DNA of 55,752 nucleotides from assembly GCA_003154775.1 (NCBI GenBank), contig PMES01000092.1, positions 1 to 55,752 on the forward strand, in the 5' to 3' direction. This DNA comes from Acidobacteriota bacterium. Its GTDB lineage: Bacteria > Acidobacteriota > Terriglobia > Acidiferrales > UBA7541. The translations under genes were made by a program, and so were the position numbers. This document shows positions 33,873 to 43,325 of the stretch, piece by piece. Each line of letters begins with the position of its first letter. Positions within the stretch are counted from its first letter, which is position 1. The notes beneath the pieces were generated by a model. It saw only the letters and a list, made by a program, of their open reading frames with translations, did no database searches and had not been told where the DNA came from.

Positions 33873-35285
33873 ATGGCTACTTTCAATTATTTTCCCATCG
33901 CTGAAACGCTCGAAAAATTCCGCCGAAAAGAAATTTCCCCGGTTGAGGTGATCACGGCACATCTGCAGCGCGCGCAGGCCCTCCAGCCTAAGCTGAATGC
34001 CTTCGTGCATCTGGACGCGGAGTCGGCGCTGGCGCGGGCTCGCCAGGCGGAAGCTGCCATGCAGCGTGGGGAGCCGTTGCGGGCGCTGACAGGCATTCCG
34101 CTCACGGTGAAGTCGTGTATTGATGTCGCCGGCTGGCCCTGCCCGGCGGGCTCGCTCTTGCGCAAAGACTACGTGCCGACGAGCGACGCGACGCTCGTGG
34201 CCCGCCTGGAATCCGCCGGAGCAATCCTGCTAGGCAATACCAACACGCCGGAATTCCTGATGGCCTACGAAACGGACAATCGCGTCTCCGGGAAAACTTC
34301 CAATCCCTGGGACCTTTCCAGATCCGCAGGCGGCTCGAGCGGCGGCGAAGCGGCGGCAATTGCCAGCGGCTGTTCCATGGGCGGGGTAGGCAGCGATGGC
34401 GGCGGTTCCATCCGCGCGCCCGCTCATTTTTCCGGAATTTGCGGACTCAAACCTACGCCGGGCCGGATTCCAGCCACGGGACATTTTCCGCCGGGGGCAG
34501 GCGCGTTCTCGTGGATTGGCGTGGTGGGGCCGATGGCGCGCACGACTGCGGATCTTCGCGCACTCTTCGAAGTGATGGCAGGGCCGGACGCCGGCGACGC
34601 GCTCTCCGCGCCTGTACCCTTGCGCTCTATTCGCGCGGTGGAATTGCGCGGCCTGCGCATCGGAATTCTCGAGAGCGGCGCGCTCGGCACCGCCACGCCC
34701 GAAACGCAAGCCGCCGTGCACCGCGCGGGTCAACTCCTCACGGAGCAGGGCTTCCATGTCGAGCCGATGAAGTTGCAGGGACTCGATCGCGCGCTGCAAT
34801 TGTGGTGGTTCTTCTTTGGACCGGTGATCGGCGATCTGATTCGTCACAGCACGAAGGGCCAGGAAAACTCGTTGAGCCCGATGTTGCGAGAGTATCTTGC
34901 AGCTACAGCGGCGGAACCCGCGGTCACACTGGAATCGTTTATGGCTGCGTGCACGGAACGCGACTTGGTGCGCGCCGATCTGTTCCGGCAAGTGCGCGAG
35001 GTGCCGATCCTTCTCTCGCCTGTTTCCACGGTGCCTGCCTTCCAACATGGCGCGGGCAATTATCGCGCCGGCGATGCGCACAATTACCGGGACACCATGC
35101 GCCACTGTCAGTGGCTGAACCTCGCGGGCTTTCCGGGGCTTTCCCTCCCCTTCGGCCAATCGCCCGAGGGACTTCCCATCAACATCCAACTGATTGCCCG
35201 GCCCTACGAAGAAGAACTCCTCCTCGCCGTCGTCGAAACTCTGGAGCAATCCCGCGGCCCCTGGCAAAAGCCGCCGCAAATCTAG
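33873..35285 (+). CDS. Amidase-signature hydrolase
   Basis: 470 residues of the amidase-signature (GatA-like) family, which hydrolyses or transfers amide nitrogen. The Ser-cisSer-Lys triad is visible: Lys80 in LTVKS, Ser155 in AGGSSGGEAAA, and nucleophile Ser179 in GSDGGGSIRAPA. GAAGGGAC precedes the ATG. No gatB or gatC is near, and the C-terminal part (GNYRAGDAHNYRDTMRHCQW) resembles free-standing amidases, so it is unlikely to be the tRNA amidotransferase subunit. No signal peptide. Substrate unknown. Confidence 0.9.
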   Translation: MATFNYFPIAETLEKFRRKEISPVEVITAHLQRAQALQPKLNAFVHLDAESALARARQAEAAMQRGEPLRALTGIPLTVKSCIDVAGWPCPAGSLLRKDYVPTSDATLVARLESAGAILLGNTNTPEFLMAYETDNRVSGKTSNPWDLSRSAGGSSGGEAAAIASGCSMGGVGSDGGGSIRAPAHFSGICGLKPTPGRIPATGHFPPGAGAFSWIGVVGPMARTTADLRALFEVMAGPDAGDALSAPVPLRSIRAVELRGLRIGILESGALGTATPETQAAVHRAGQLLTEQGFHVEPMKLQGLDRALQLWWFFFGPVIGDLIRHSTKGQENSLSPMLREYLAATAAEPAVTLESFMAACTERDLVRADLFRQVREVPILLSPVSTVPAFQHGAGNYRAGDAHNYRDTMRHCQWLNLAGFPGLSLPFGQSPEGLPINIQLIARPYEEELLLAVVETLEQSRGPWQKPPQI

Positions 35286-35309
35286 CTCTTGCCTTCGCGG
35301 CCGCGCTTT

Positions 35310-36560
35310 TCAGTTCGGCAGTTGGGTCAACTCCGGGCTCGGCACGTACCGCTCTTCCAGCTTTTCCCGATCCTCATTGAACCCTTTGTCCATGAGCTTT
35401 TTCGCGATTTCAAACTCGGTCTTGCCTTCATCCTTGCGGCCCAGGCGTTGCAGCACCTGGCCGCGTATGAAGTGCACGCGCTGGTTTTCCGGCGCCAACT
35501 TTGTCGCTTTATCGATCGCTTGCAATGCCTCGGCATATTTCTTTTGTCTGAGGTAACTTCTTGCAAGACCAAACCAGGCGTTGCCGCTTTTTGGATCCTT
35601 CGCGAGCGCCTTGCGAAATTCCTCCACGCCGTCATCATTCCGCTGCGTGAGCCAGTAGAGGTGCCCAAGCTGGACGTAATTGTCCGCAAGTTCCGGCTCC
35701 AGTTGAATATCCTTGCGGAATTCGGCTTCACTCTTCTCGTAGTTGGCAATGTGCAGGTACGCCACTGCAAGGTTGAAATGCAAATACGGCAGTTGAGGAT
35801 TCAGCGCTTCGGCCTTTCCCAGTTCTGTCAGGGCGCCGGCGATCTCCTCACGCTGGAGATAGGATTTGCCGAGGATCAGATGAAACTCCGGAGTGTCTCC
35901 GCCAATGTCAATGAGCCGGTGGATGGCCTTTTCGTCGAGTTCCTTGTCGCCCGCGCGACTGGCAGCCATACCCAGGACGTAGAGATACATCACGTTGCTG
36001 GACATCGGCTCCCAAAGGGGCTCGAGCGTTTTCACGGCAGCAGCGTAATCCTGCGTGAAGACCTGGCACAGGCCGAGAAGGTAGCGCGCCTGCTGTGAAT
36101 TGGGCTCATCGCGCACGACGCTTTGCAGCGGGGGGATAGCTCCGGCATAGTTCTCGCGGCGAAACTCGACGAGCCCGATGTTCAAGCGAATGCCCGCCAT
36201 TTTGGGGGAAAGCCTCTCTGCCTTTTTCAGATTTTTCAAGGCTTCATCCCACTGCTTGCGGCGCATGGCGATAACGCCCAAATTGGCGTAGGCGGCGCCA
36301 GCTTTTGGATCCGCTGCCAATACCTTGCGGAAAGCGTCTTCGGCCGCTTGCAGATCCCCGCTCTGGAGGGCCGTCTGCCCTTTTTGAAACCATGCTTGAG
36401 GATCACTGGCAGTACGTGTTTGGCGCTCCGAAATCTCCCCAACTGAGAAGCGCGACGCCGCGGGCACTCCGCCGGCCAGGCTGGCCGCGAGCACCAATCC
36501 GCTGCAAATCCCAAGAACTGTTTGTCTGTTTTTCATCCTTCTCAGGCTAGTTTCCGCCAT
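35310..36560 (-). CDS. Exported tetratricopeptide-repeat protein
   Basis: About 416 residues with a signal peptide (VLGICSGLVLAASLAGGVPA) and nine to ten TPRs from about residue 50 to 385, for example AWFQKGQTALQSGDLQAAED, AAYANLGVIAMRRKQWDEAL and AWFGLARSYLRQKKYAEALQ. TPRs are protein-binding scaffolds. The start is uncertain: ATG 36560, ATG 36536 and TTG 36578 are in frame with no good ribosome-binding site for any. It is divergent from the TonB-receptor gene with 305 bases between them, and may serve the same outer-membrane uptake system. Confidence 0.88.
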   Translation of the reverse strand: MAETSLRRMKNRQTVLGICSGLVLAASLAGGVPAASRFSVGEISERQTRTASDPQAWFQKGQTALQSGDLQAAEDAFRKVLAADPKAGAAYANLGVIAMRRKQWDEALKNLKKAERLSPKMAGIRLNIGLVEFRRENYAGAIPPLQSVVRDEPNSQQARYLLGLCQVFTQDYAAAVKTLEPLWEPMSSNVMYLYVLGMAASRAGDKELDEKAIHRLIDIGGDTPEFHLILGKSYLQREEIAGALTELGKAEALNPQLPYLHFNLAVAYLHIANYEKSEAEFRKDIQLEPELADNYVQLGHLYWLTQRNDDGVEEFRKALAKDPKSGNAWFGLARSYLRQKKYAEALQAIDKATKLAPENQRVHFIRGQVLQRLGRKDEGKTEFEIAKKLMDKGFNEDREKLEERYVPSPELTQLPN

Positions 36561-36664
36561 TCTCACTGTCCGCTTCAACCCAGGTTCGCATCATTGGCAA
36601 TGGCCGTACTCTAGCCGGAGGGAGCCAGGGCTGGTGGCCTCGGAGAAAAGGACTTATTTTGTCC

Positions 36665-36705
36665 TTGACAGATGCCCCACTTTCCTTTATTAATCCGATT
36701 TAATA
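36665..36705 (+). promoter_or_regulatory. TonB-receptor promoter with overlapping LacI-type operator
   Basis: TTGACA (36665-36670), a 17-base spacer and TATTAA (36688-36693) form a near-consensus sigma-70 promoter. ATTAATCCGATTTAAT (36689-36704; arms ATTAA/TTAAT, core TCCGAT) overlaps the -10 box and start site. The leader to the start codon is about 165 bases. A near-consensus promoter under an operator is the design of a strongly inducible gene. Confidence 0.75.
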
Positions 36706-36865
36706 GGTTGTTTTGGGACCTGGTCGGGTCCCGTCGGGGGAACCGGGGATGTGGCGGCGAGTGGTCGGATGCGGACTTTAGGGTGGTTTTCGGCTCTTTT
36801 TCCTCTTCCTCCAGCCTCCAATCTCTCCAGCATTCGGGCGAAAATTAAGTTACCGGAGGTTCATC

Positions 36866-39800
36866 GTGATGGCAATTCCATTCGCTTATTACTCGCATGG
36901 CGTGCGGCGCTTCTCCTGCCTTGGGACACTTACTCTTCTCCTCTTGCTCCCGATGCTCGCATCCGCGCAGACGAACGGTCTGATCAGCGGCACGGTCACA
37001 GACAAGACCGGGGCCGCAGTGGTCGGCGCACAGGTGGTTATCGCCAGCGTTGGCGGCAACCTGACGCGCACCACGGAGACGAACGGGGAGGGCGTTTACG
37101 TTGCTTCCTCGCTGCCTTCCGGCACATACAACATTGCGGTCATTGCCAAGGGCTTCCAGAAATTTGAAGCGCAGAACTTCGTTTTGGAAGTGGCGCAAAA
37201 AGCGCGCGTGGACGTGACGCTGATGGTTGGGATGGTTACTGAGGAAGTGGTCGTCACCGGCGAAAACGTCGCCCAAGTGGACACACAATCTTCCGAGATT
37301 GGCAGCACAATTACGGGCAAGCAGGTCCAACAACTCGAACTGAATGGCCGCAACTTCACTCAACTTATCACGCTCTCTCCTGGGGTCGTTAACCAGACGG
37401 GCCAGGATGAAGGCACGGTCGGAGTCGCCGGCAACATCCTATACAGCATCAATGGTGGCCGCACCGAATACAACAACTGGGAAATCGACGGCGGCGACAA
37501 CATGGATAACGGTTCCAACTCCACCCTCAACGTGTACCCCAACCTCGAGGCCATTGCCGAGTTCAAGGTGCTCACCTCGAACTACGGCGCGCAGTATGGC
37601 AAGAACGCCTCCGGGACTGTCGAAGTCGAAACCAAGTCCGGCACCAGTTCCTTCCACGGCAGCGCTTTCTACTATGGCCGCAACGATTTCTTCAACGCCA
37701 ACTCCTGGCAGGACAACGGACAAGGAATTCCGCGTCCTACTTATAAGAAGCATGATTGGGGCTACACGGTCGGCGGCCCGATATATAAAAAGAAGACCTT
37801 CTTTTTCTGGTCGCAGGAATGGCGGCGGGAAATCGAGCCAGGATCGACGATCGCACAGAACGTGCCATCGGACGCGGAACGCGGGGGTAATTTCAATGAC
37901 GTTTGCCCGGTCTACACCGGGGCCGCTTTCGATCCCACAGCCTACCCAGACTGCCCTTCTCAGTCCGGCTCGCCGGGTACACCGTTTGTGAACAACACGC
38001 TTCCCACGCCATTTTCCTCAACCGCAACCGCGCTGCTGACCTTGATCCCTCACGCGAATGGGACGCTGGGACAATATGCCACAGGCCAAGCGGCGGGCAA
38101 TCCGTTGCCGGCATACCTGGCAAATCCCAGCTTGCCGACGCACTGGCGCGAAGAACTGATTCGCGTGGACCACAACCTCACGGACAACCAGCGCTTGACG
38201 TTCCGCTGGATCCATGACACCTGGGGCACGACCAACCAGGGCCCTTTGTGGGGTCAGTACGGCAACACCTTCGATAATACCAATACGAATTTTGCCGGAC
38301 CTACGACCAGCTTTGTGACTCGGCTGACTTCCAATTTTACGCCAACCCTGATGAATGAGTTCGTGGCCAGCTATACGGACGATCACATCTTCCTGTCGAA
38401 CGTGAACAGCGCAGTGAATCTGCCCAGCGGCGGCATTGACCTCGCTCCCTTGTTCGCCAACGGCTTGGCAGGCAAGATTCCGGCTTTCTCTGTGGGCAAC
38501 ACGGCAGGTGTCGCGTATGGCTCCGGCGGCTTTAGTGTGGACACAGGATACTTTCCTTGGAAGAACGCCAACCCGACCTACACCTACCGGGACATCGTAA
38601 CCAAGATCATCAGGACCCACACTTTGATGTTCGGCGGATATTTTGCCGCCGCGCAAAAGAACCAGGAATCCTCGTTCGATCCTCAGGGCCAGTTGGCCTT
38701 CGCGGTCGGCAATCCAATCAGCACTGGCAATCCGTTCGCGGACCTGCTCACCGCCCAGATCGCTACCTACACGCAGAACCAGGCGGACATCTACTACTAT
38801 GATCGCTACAAGATATTTGAACCCTTCTTCCAGGATGATTGGCGCATCACCAAGAAATTCACCCTGAATCTTGGTCTGCGGTGGAGCATTTTCGGACGTT
38901 ACCAGGAGAAGCAAGACCACGAGTTCAATTTCTCCGAGGCCAGCTATAACCCTGCGAATGCCCCGAGTCTGTATCCCTTCAACAGTGCCAACACAGGGTT
39001 GCTTAACATCACGCCCGGTACGAGCCTGTTCAATGGGCTGTCCCAGTGCGGTAATTCCAATCCTACCGTCGCCGGCGTTTCACCTGGCATAACGGGCTGC
39101 ATGAAGAACAAGTGGATGAATCCAGGCCCGCGGCTGGGTTTTGCCTATGACCCCTTTGGTGACGGGAAGTGGGCAATCCGCGGCGGCTATGGCATTTTCT
39201 TCGAGCACATGAACGGAAACGAAGCCAATGCCGAATTGTTGGAGGAAAGCGTCAACCCGTTGGCCGTAAACGGCGCCGTGTACAATGTGCCCGGCTACGC
39301 CAACGTTGCAGGATCCGCGGGACCTTCAGGTCCGCCAAGCCCCATGAGCCCGATCTCCATCCCGGGTCAGGTGCAGTGGCCGTACATGCAACAGTGGAAC
39401 TTGGGCGTCGAGCATCAATTGCCCAGCAACATCATGCTTTCCGTGGCCTTCGTCGGCAGCAAGGGCACGCACCTGACCCGCCAATTCGACGCGAATCAGT
39501 TGACAGAGGCGCCCGCGTCGGAGAATCCCTACATTGCCGCAAGTCTTCCCATTACCGCGGCGGATTGCCCGTCTGACATGAGCAATTTCAATCTGGATTC
39601 AACGGGCCTTCCGATTTCGGCGACCATCAGCAATGGCGCTACGATCAGCGGCCAGGCGGTGCAGAATCTGTTCGTCGCTTGCGGATATGGGGCGGCGAAT
39701 TACTTCCGGAAGTACCAAGGCGTGGGAACGATCGCACGCGTCGAAAATTCCGCCAACTCGAGCTACAACTCCCTCCAGGTGGCGTTGCGCCGCAGCTTGG

Positions 39801-40567
39801 GTGACCTGACATTGAGCGCCAGCTATACCTACAGTCACTCGATTGACGATTCCTCGGACCGCTACGACCCGGTGTTCACGGACCCAGCCGATCCCGCACT
39901 CAGCCGCGCCAGTTCTAACTTTGACGTTCGGCACTCGTTCTCCTTGAGCTACGTCTATGCGCTCCCCTTTTTCAAGCAGCCCGGTGCATTGCACACACTG
40001 TTGGGTGGCTGGCAGGTATCCGGTATCACTACGGCATTGTCCGGATTGCCCTTCACGGTAACAAATGGCACTACGTACAGCGACAACGCGGGAGTTGCGA
40101 ATGGGGTTGGGGTTCTCTCGTACCCGGATGTGGTCGGCGATCCCACTGCGGTGACACAGGCTGAGCAAGCTGCCTATGCCGCGGCAGGTGTCTTCGGAGT
40201 CCTGAAGTACAACCCAGCGGCATATGCGCTTCCGGTGGGACTGACGTTCGGTACCGCCGCGCGCAATCAGTTGCGCCTCCCGGGGCGATTTAACAATGAT
40301 TTCGGTCTGTTCAAGCGCTTTGAGTTTAGAGAGCGCTACGCGTTTGAATTCCGCTGGGAGAACTTCAACGTGTTCAATCACACGCAGTTGGACCAGGTCA
40401 ACGGAAATGGCTCATCTGGCGGCGCCGGCGCAAACGTGGGCATGCCCTGTGTAGGAGGGCCAAACTACAACGCGGGTGCCCCATCGTGCGCCTCTGACGG
40501 CTTCCTTGTGCTGAACGCCTCTCACAACCCGCGCATCATGCAGTTTGGTTTGCGCTTTCAGTTCTAA
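36866..40567 (+). CDS. TonB-dependent receptor with carboxypeptidase-regulatory N-terminal domain
   Basis: 1233 residues, outer membrane. A signal peptide (LGTLTLLLLLPMLASAQ) is followed by a carboxypeptidase-D regulatory domain (ISGTVTDKTGAAVVGAQVVI, YVASSLPSGTYNIAVIAKGF; about 35-120), a plug region (GSTITGKQVQQLELNGRNFT), and a long 22-strand-type barrel with many Asn/Tyr/Gly loops, ending in Phe (FGLRFQF). GGAGG lies six bases before GTG 36866 and nine before ATG 36869; either could start. These Oar-like receptors are abundant in Acidobacteriota and are taken to import oligosaccharides or peptides. Strong promoter with LacI-type operator upstream; a perfect terminator downstream. Confidence 0.93.
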   Translation: MMAIPFAYYSHGVRRFSCLGTLTLLLLLPMLASAQTNGLISGTVTDKTGAAVVGAQVVIASVGGNLTRTTETNGEGVYVASSLPSGTYNIAVIAKGFQKFEAQNFVLEVAQKARVDVTLMVGMVTEEVVVTGENVAQVDTQSSEIGSTITGKQVQQLELNGRNFTQLITLSPGVVNQTGQDEGTVGVAGNILYSINGGRTEYNNWEIDGGDNMDNGSNSTLNVYPNLEAIAEFKVLTSNYGAQYGKNASGTVEVETKSGTSSFHGSAFYYGRNDFFNANSWQDNGQGIPRPTYKKHDWGYTVGGPIYKKKTFFFWSQEWRREIEPGSTIAQNVPSDAERGGNFNDVCPVYTGAAFDPTAYPDCPSQSGSPGTPFVNNTLPTPFSSTATALLTLIPHANGTLGQYATGQAAGNPLPAYLANPSLPTHWREELIRVDHNLTDNQRLTFRWIHDTWGTTNQGPLWGQYGNTFDNTNTNFAGPTTSFVTRLTSNFTPTLMNEFVASYTDDHIFLSNVNSAVNLPSGGIDLAPLFANGLAGKIPAFSVGNTAGVAYGSGGFSVDTGYFPWKNANPTYTYRDIVTKIIRTHTLMFGGYFAAAQKNQESSFDPQGQLAFAVGNPISTGNPFADLLTAQIATYTQNQADIYYYDRYKIFEPFFQDDWRITKKFTLNLGLRWSIFGRYQEKQDHEFNFSEASYNPANAPSLYPFNSANTGLLNITPGTSLFNGLSQCGNSNPTVAGVSPGITGCMKNKWMNPGPRLGFAYDPFGDGKWAIRGGYGIFFEHMNGNEANAELLEESVNPLAVNGAVYNVPGYANVAGSAGPSGPPSPMSPISIPGQVQWPYMQQWNLGVEHQLPSNIMLSVAFVGSKGTHLTRQFDANQLTEAPASENPYIAASLPITAADCPSDMSNFNLDSTGLPISATISNGATISGQAVQNLFVACGYGAANYFRKYQGVGTIARVENSANSSYNSLQVALRRSLGDLTLSASYTYSHSIDDSSDRYDPVFTDPADPALSRASSNFDVRHSFSLSYVYALPFFKQPGALHTLLGGWQVSGITTALSGLPFTVTNGTTYSDNAGVANGVGVLSYPDVVGDPTAVTQAEQAAYAAAGVFGVLKYNPAAYALPVGLTFGTAARNQLRLPGRFNNDFGLFKRFEFRERYAFEFRWENFNVFNHTQLDQVNGNGSSGGAGANVGMPCVGGPNYNAGAPSCASDGFLVLNASHNPRIMQFGLRFQF

Positions 40568-40625
40568 CCCCCAACGTAGCGCCACAGTGCGCGTCCCAGC
40601 GAACGCGCTGTGGCTTCCTCCCAGC

Positions 40626-40662
40626 AAGAGCGCCCCGATCTTCTCGGGGCGCTCTTGTTTTG
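40626..40662 (+). terminator. Rho-independent terminator after the TonB-receptor gene
   Basis: AAGAGCGCCCCGA and TCGGGGCGCTCTT pair over 13 bases with a TCTTC loop, followed by GTTTTG. It lies 59 bases after the receptor stop codon and before the next start. Confidence 0.9.
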
Positions 40663-40696
40663 CTCCTGCCTGGGCGATTCGGTGTACAATCTCCGC

Positions 40697-41584
40697 ATGA
40701 ACCGCCGAACCTTTCTGGAAACTTCCATCGCCACTGCTGTTCTGACTTCCCTTCCCAGCAAGAGCTTCGCCGCCACGCATCAGATCGAAAAAGTCGGCGT
40801 GCAGCTCTACTCCGTCCGCGACCTCATGAAGAGCGACTTCGAGGGCACCATCTCCAAAGTCGCCGCCATCGGCTACAAAGAAGTCGAGTTCGCGGGCCTC
40901 TTCAACCATTCTCCGAAGGACGTTCGCGCCATCCTGGACAAGGATGGGCTGACCGCGCCCTCCTCCCACGTCGGCTACGACATCGTCGAAAGCCATTGGC
41001 CCGAAACGATTGAAGCCGCAAAGATCATGGGGCAGAGCTACATCGTTTGCCCGTGGATTCCGGATGATGCGCGCAAGCAGCCGGATGGCTACAAGCGCAT
41101 CGCTGACGTATTCAACAAGGCCGGGGAAGCCTCGAACAAGGCCGGCATCAACTTCGCCTACCACAATCACACCTGGGAGTTTCAGCCAAGCCCGCTGCTG
41201 GGCGGCAAGCGCCCCTATGATTTTCTGCTCGATTCGACGGACCCGAAATTCTGCAACATGGAAATGGACCTTTGCTGGATTGTCGTCGCCGGCCAGGATC
41301 CCGTTTCCTATTTCAATCGCTACCCGGGCCGTTTCCCGCTGGTCCATGTCAAGGACATGAAGAAGCTCCCGAAACCCTCCGATGACAATACGGTTCTGAC
41401 GAAGCTGGACACTCTGGAGGCCGACATGACCGATGTCGGATCCGGCGTGATCGACTGGAAAAGGATTTTCTCAAACGCGGACAAGGCCGGCATAAAGCAC
41501 TTCATCGTCGAAAACGATTGGCCGAAGGATGCTCTTGCCAGCCTCACCAACAGCTACACCTACCTCTCCAAACTGCGCTTCTAA
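40697..41584 (+). CDS. Exported sugar-phosphate isomerase/epimerase-like TIM-barrel protein
   Basis: 295 residues. A twin-Arg-type leader (MNRRTFLETSIATAVLTSLP) precedes an AP-endonuclease-2/xylose-isomerase-like barrel: VGVQLYSVRDLMKSDFEGTI, GYKEVEFAGLFNH, INFAYHNHTWEF with metal-binding His/Glu, MEMDLCWIV, and PLVHVKDMK. Such proteins (IolE/YcjR-like) isomerise or epimerise sugars or oxidised sugars with a divalent metal. The exported location implies action on periplasmic substrate. The start ATG 40697 lies 35 bases past the receptor terminator, so it has its own promoter. Substrate unknown. Confidence 0.88.
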   Translation: MNRRTFLETSIATAVLTSLPSKSFAATHQIEKVGVQLYSVRDLMKSDFEGTISKVAAIGYKEVEFAGLFNHSPKDVRAILDKDGLTAPSSHVGYDIVESHWPETIEAAKIMGQSYIVCPWIPDDARKQPDGYKRIADVFNKAGEASNKAGINFAYHNHTWEFQPSPLLGGKRPYDFLLDSTDPKFCNMEMDLCWIVVAGQDPVSYFNRYPGRFPLVHVKDMKKLPKPSDDNTVLTKLDTLEADMTDVGSGVIDWKRIFSNADKAGIKHFIVENDWPKDALASLTNSYTYLSKLRF

Positions 41585-41595
41585 GCGCAGCAAGA

Positions 41596-41979
41596 ATGGA
41601 ACAAGTAAAAGGCATCGGGGGCCTGTTCTTTCGCGCGCGTGGTCCTGTTGTGCTTGCGGAGTGGTACCGCGATCATCCGGGCGTGGCGGTCGTTCCTTCG
41701 GATTACGAGACGCCTCCCTGGCAGCAGGAGGCCGGGCCAACGGTCTTCGCGCCTTTCCCGGAAACCACGACATATTTCGGGGACGCCGGCAAAGTGTGGA
41801 TGATCAATTTTCGCGTTGGCAATCTCGATGCGATGGCAGCGCAATTTCGCTCCGCCGGGATCAGCGTCGAGATCGACGCGCAGGTGTACCCAAACGGCCG
41901 CTTCGCGCGCTTGTACGATCCCGAGGGCAACCCCATTGAACTCTGGGAGCCTGCCGGGCGGCGAGACGCCGCGCGATAA
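41596..41979 (+). CDS. VOC-family (glyoxalase/dioxygenase-like) protein
   Basis: 127 residues, cytoplasmic. KGIGGLFFRARGPVVLAEWY opens the first beta-alpha-beta-beta-beta module, and VWMINFRVGNLDAMAAQF with GRFARLYDPEGNPIELWEP forms the second; the final Glu in IELWEP is the usual metal ligand. A WYRDHPGV stretch is typical of glyoxalase-like bacterial members. It begins 11 bases after the isomerase stop, so the two are co-transcribed. No ribosome-binding site stands out. The reaction is not readable. Confidence 0.82.
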   Translation: MEQVKGIGGLFFRARGPVVLAEWYRDHPGVAVVPSDYETPPWQQEAGPTVFAPFPETTTYFGDAGKVWMINFRVGNLDAMAAQFRSAGISVEIDAQVYPNGRFARLYDPEGNPIELWEPAGRRDAAR

Positions 41980-41988
41980 ACTGCCGCG

Positions 41989-43188
41989 TTAAGAGGACAG
42001 AGAGCTTGCTGGACGGTTTAGGCCCGCAGCTTCCGCGGTTACGTCCGTGTACTTGAGTCCCGCGCCCGTGTTGAAGATCACGACGCGGTCTTCGGGCTTA
42101 AGGTAGCCGGTGCTTAGCAAGTGGTCGTAAGCTGCCGTGGCCGCGGCGCCTTCCGGAGATAGAAAGATTCCCTCGTTTTTTGCCCAATCTTTCAGCGAAG
42201 CAAGAATCTGTTCATCGGGGATGGAAAGCGCCACGCCACCCGATTCGCGCAGAATTTCCAGCATGATGTAGTCGCCGTAGGGCTTTGGCACGCGCAGGCC
42301 GGAAGCGAAGGTCGCTGCGTTCTGCCACATCTGACTCGTCTTTTCGCCCTGTTCAAAAGCGCGCACGACTGGCGCGCATCCCGCCGACTGCACCGCGATC
42401 ATGCGCGGTCGCTTGCCGGGCCGCACCCAGCCGAGTTCCTCCAATTCACCAAAAGCTTTCCACATACCGATCAAGCCGACTCCGCCGCCGGTGGGATAGA
42501 ACACCGCCGCGGGATATTCCCAGCCGAGTTGTTCGACCAACTCGTAGCCCATGGTCTTCTTTCCTTCCACGCGAAAGGGCTCTTTCAGCGTGGAGATGTC
42601 GAACCAGCCTTCTTTCTCTTTCCTCTCGGCCACCATCCGGCCGCAATCGGAAATCAGTCCATCCACCAGGGTGACCTTCGCGCCATACAGAACGGCCTCC
42701 ACGTAATTGGCAAACGGCACATCCTTGGGCATGAAGATGTGGGCTTCGAGTCCGCCGGCCGCGGCATAGGCGGCCAGGGCGCCCGCGGCGTTTCCGGCGG
42801 AGGGCACGGCGAGTTTTTTCAACCCGTAATGGCGCGCCATGGTGACGCCGAGCGCCAGACCTCTGGCCTTGAAACTTCCGGTGGGATTCGCGCCTTCCTC
42901 CTTCAGAAAAACGCCGGGATAGCGCCGGCTGCGCAGCATGGGCGTCCAGCCTTCGCCCAAAGTGACCGGCTCGACATCGGGAAGAACGCAGCGGTATCGC
43001 CACAGACCGGACCAGCCGGTCAGAGAGGATTCCCTGGCAATTTGATCACGGTTGGCAATTCCCTTCAGCGGCGCGAGGTCATAGCGCACATACAGCGAGC
43101 CGGCGCACTGCGGGCAAACTGTTTGGGGCTTATCCGCGGCGAGCGTTCCGCGACACCGCGAACATTCCAGATGGCTGATTTTTGACAT
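41989..43188 (-). CDS. thrC: Threonine synthase
   Basis: PLP enzyme that converts O-phosphohomoserine to threonine. An N-terminal zinc-ribbon (Cys9, Cys12, Cys25, Cys28) precedes the fold type II domain; the PLP lysine is Lys107 in NPTGSFKARG, and VPSAGNAAGALAAYAA and YPTGGGVGLIGMWK are the cofactor-binding loops. 399 residues, typical of the zinc-ribbon subgroup. It converges on the VOC gene with only nine bases between the stops. The start codon at 43188 lies seven bases from the frame of the divergent symporter gene. Confidence 0.93.
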   Translation of the reverse strand: MSKISHLECSRCRGTLAADKPQTVCPQCAGSLYVRYDLAPLKGIANRDQIARESSLTGWSGLWRYRCVLPDVEPVTLGEGWTPMLRSRRYPGVFLKEEGANPTGSFKARGLALGVTMARHYGLKKLAVPSAGNAAGALAAYAAAGGLEAHIFMPKDVPFANYVEAVLYGAKVTLVDGLISDCGRMVAERKEKEGWFDISTLKEPFRVEGKKTMGYELVEQLGWEYPAAVFYPTGGGVGLIGMWKAFGELEELGWVRPGKRPRMIAVQSAGCAPVVRAFEQGEKTSQMWQNAATFASGLRVPKPYGDYIMLEILRESGGVALSIPDEQILASLKDWAKNEGIFLSPEGAAATAAYDHLLSTGYLKPEDRVVIFNTGAGLKYTDVTAEAAGLNRPASSLSS

Positions 43189-43325
43189 GCAGGCACGATA
43201 GCAGCCGCTGCGACATTACGGCAAGCCGCCGCGCCCTCTCAAAAAAGAAAAACTGTTCCGGCTCTCGCGCCTCAGGCTATGATGGCGCCACTCGCTCCTT
43301 GCTGAATCCAAACCGGGGACCTCTC

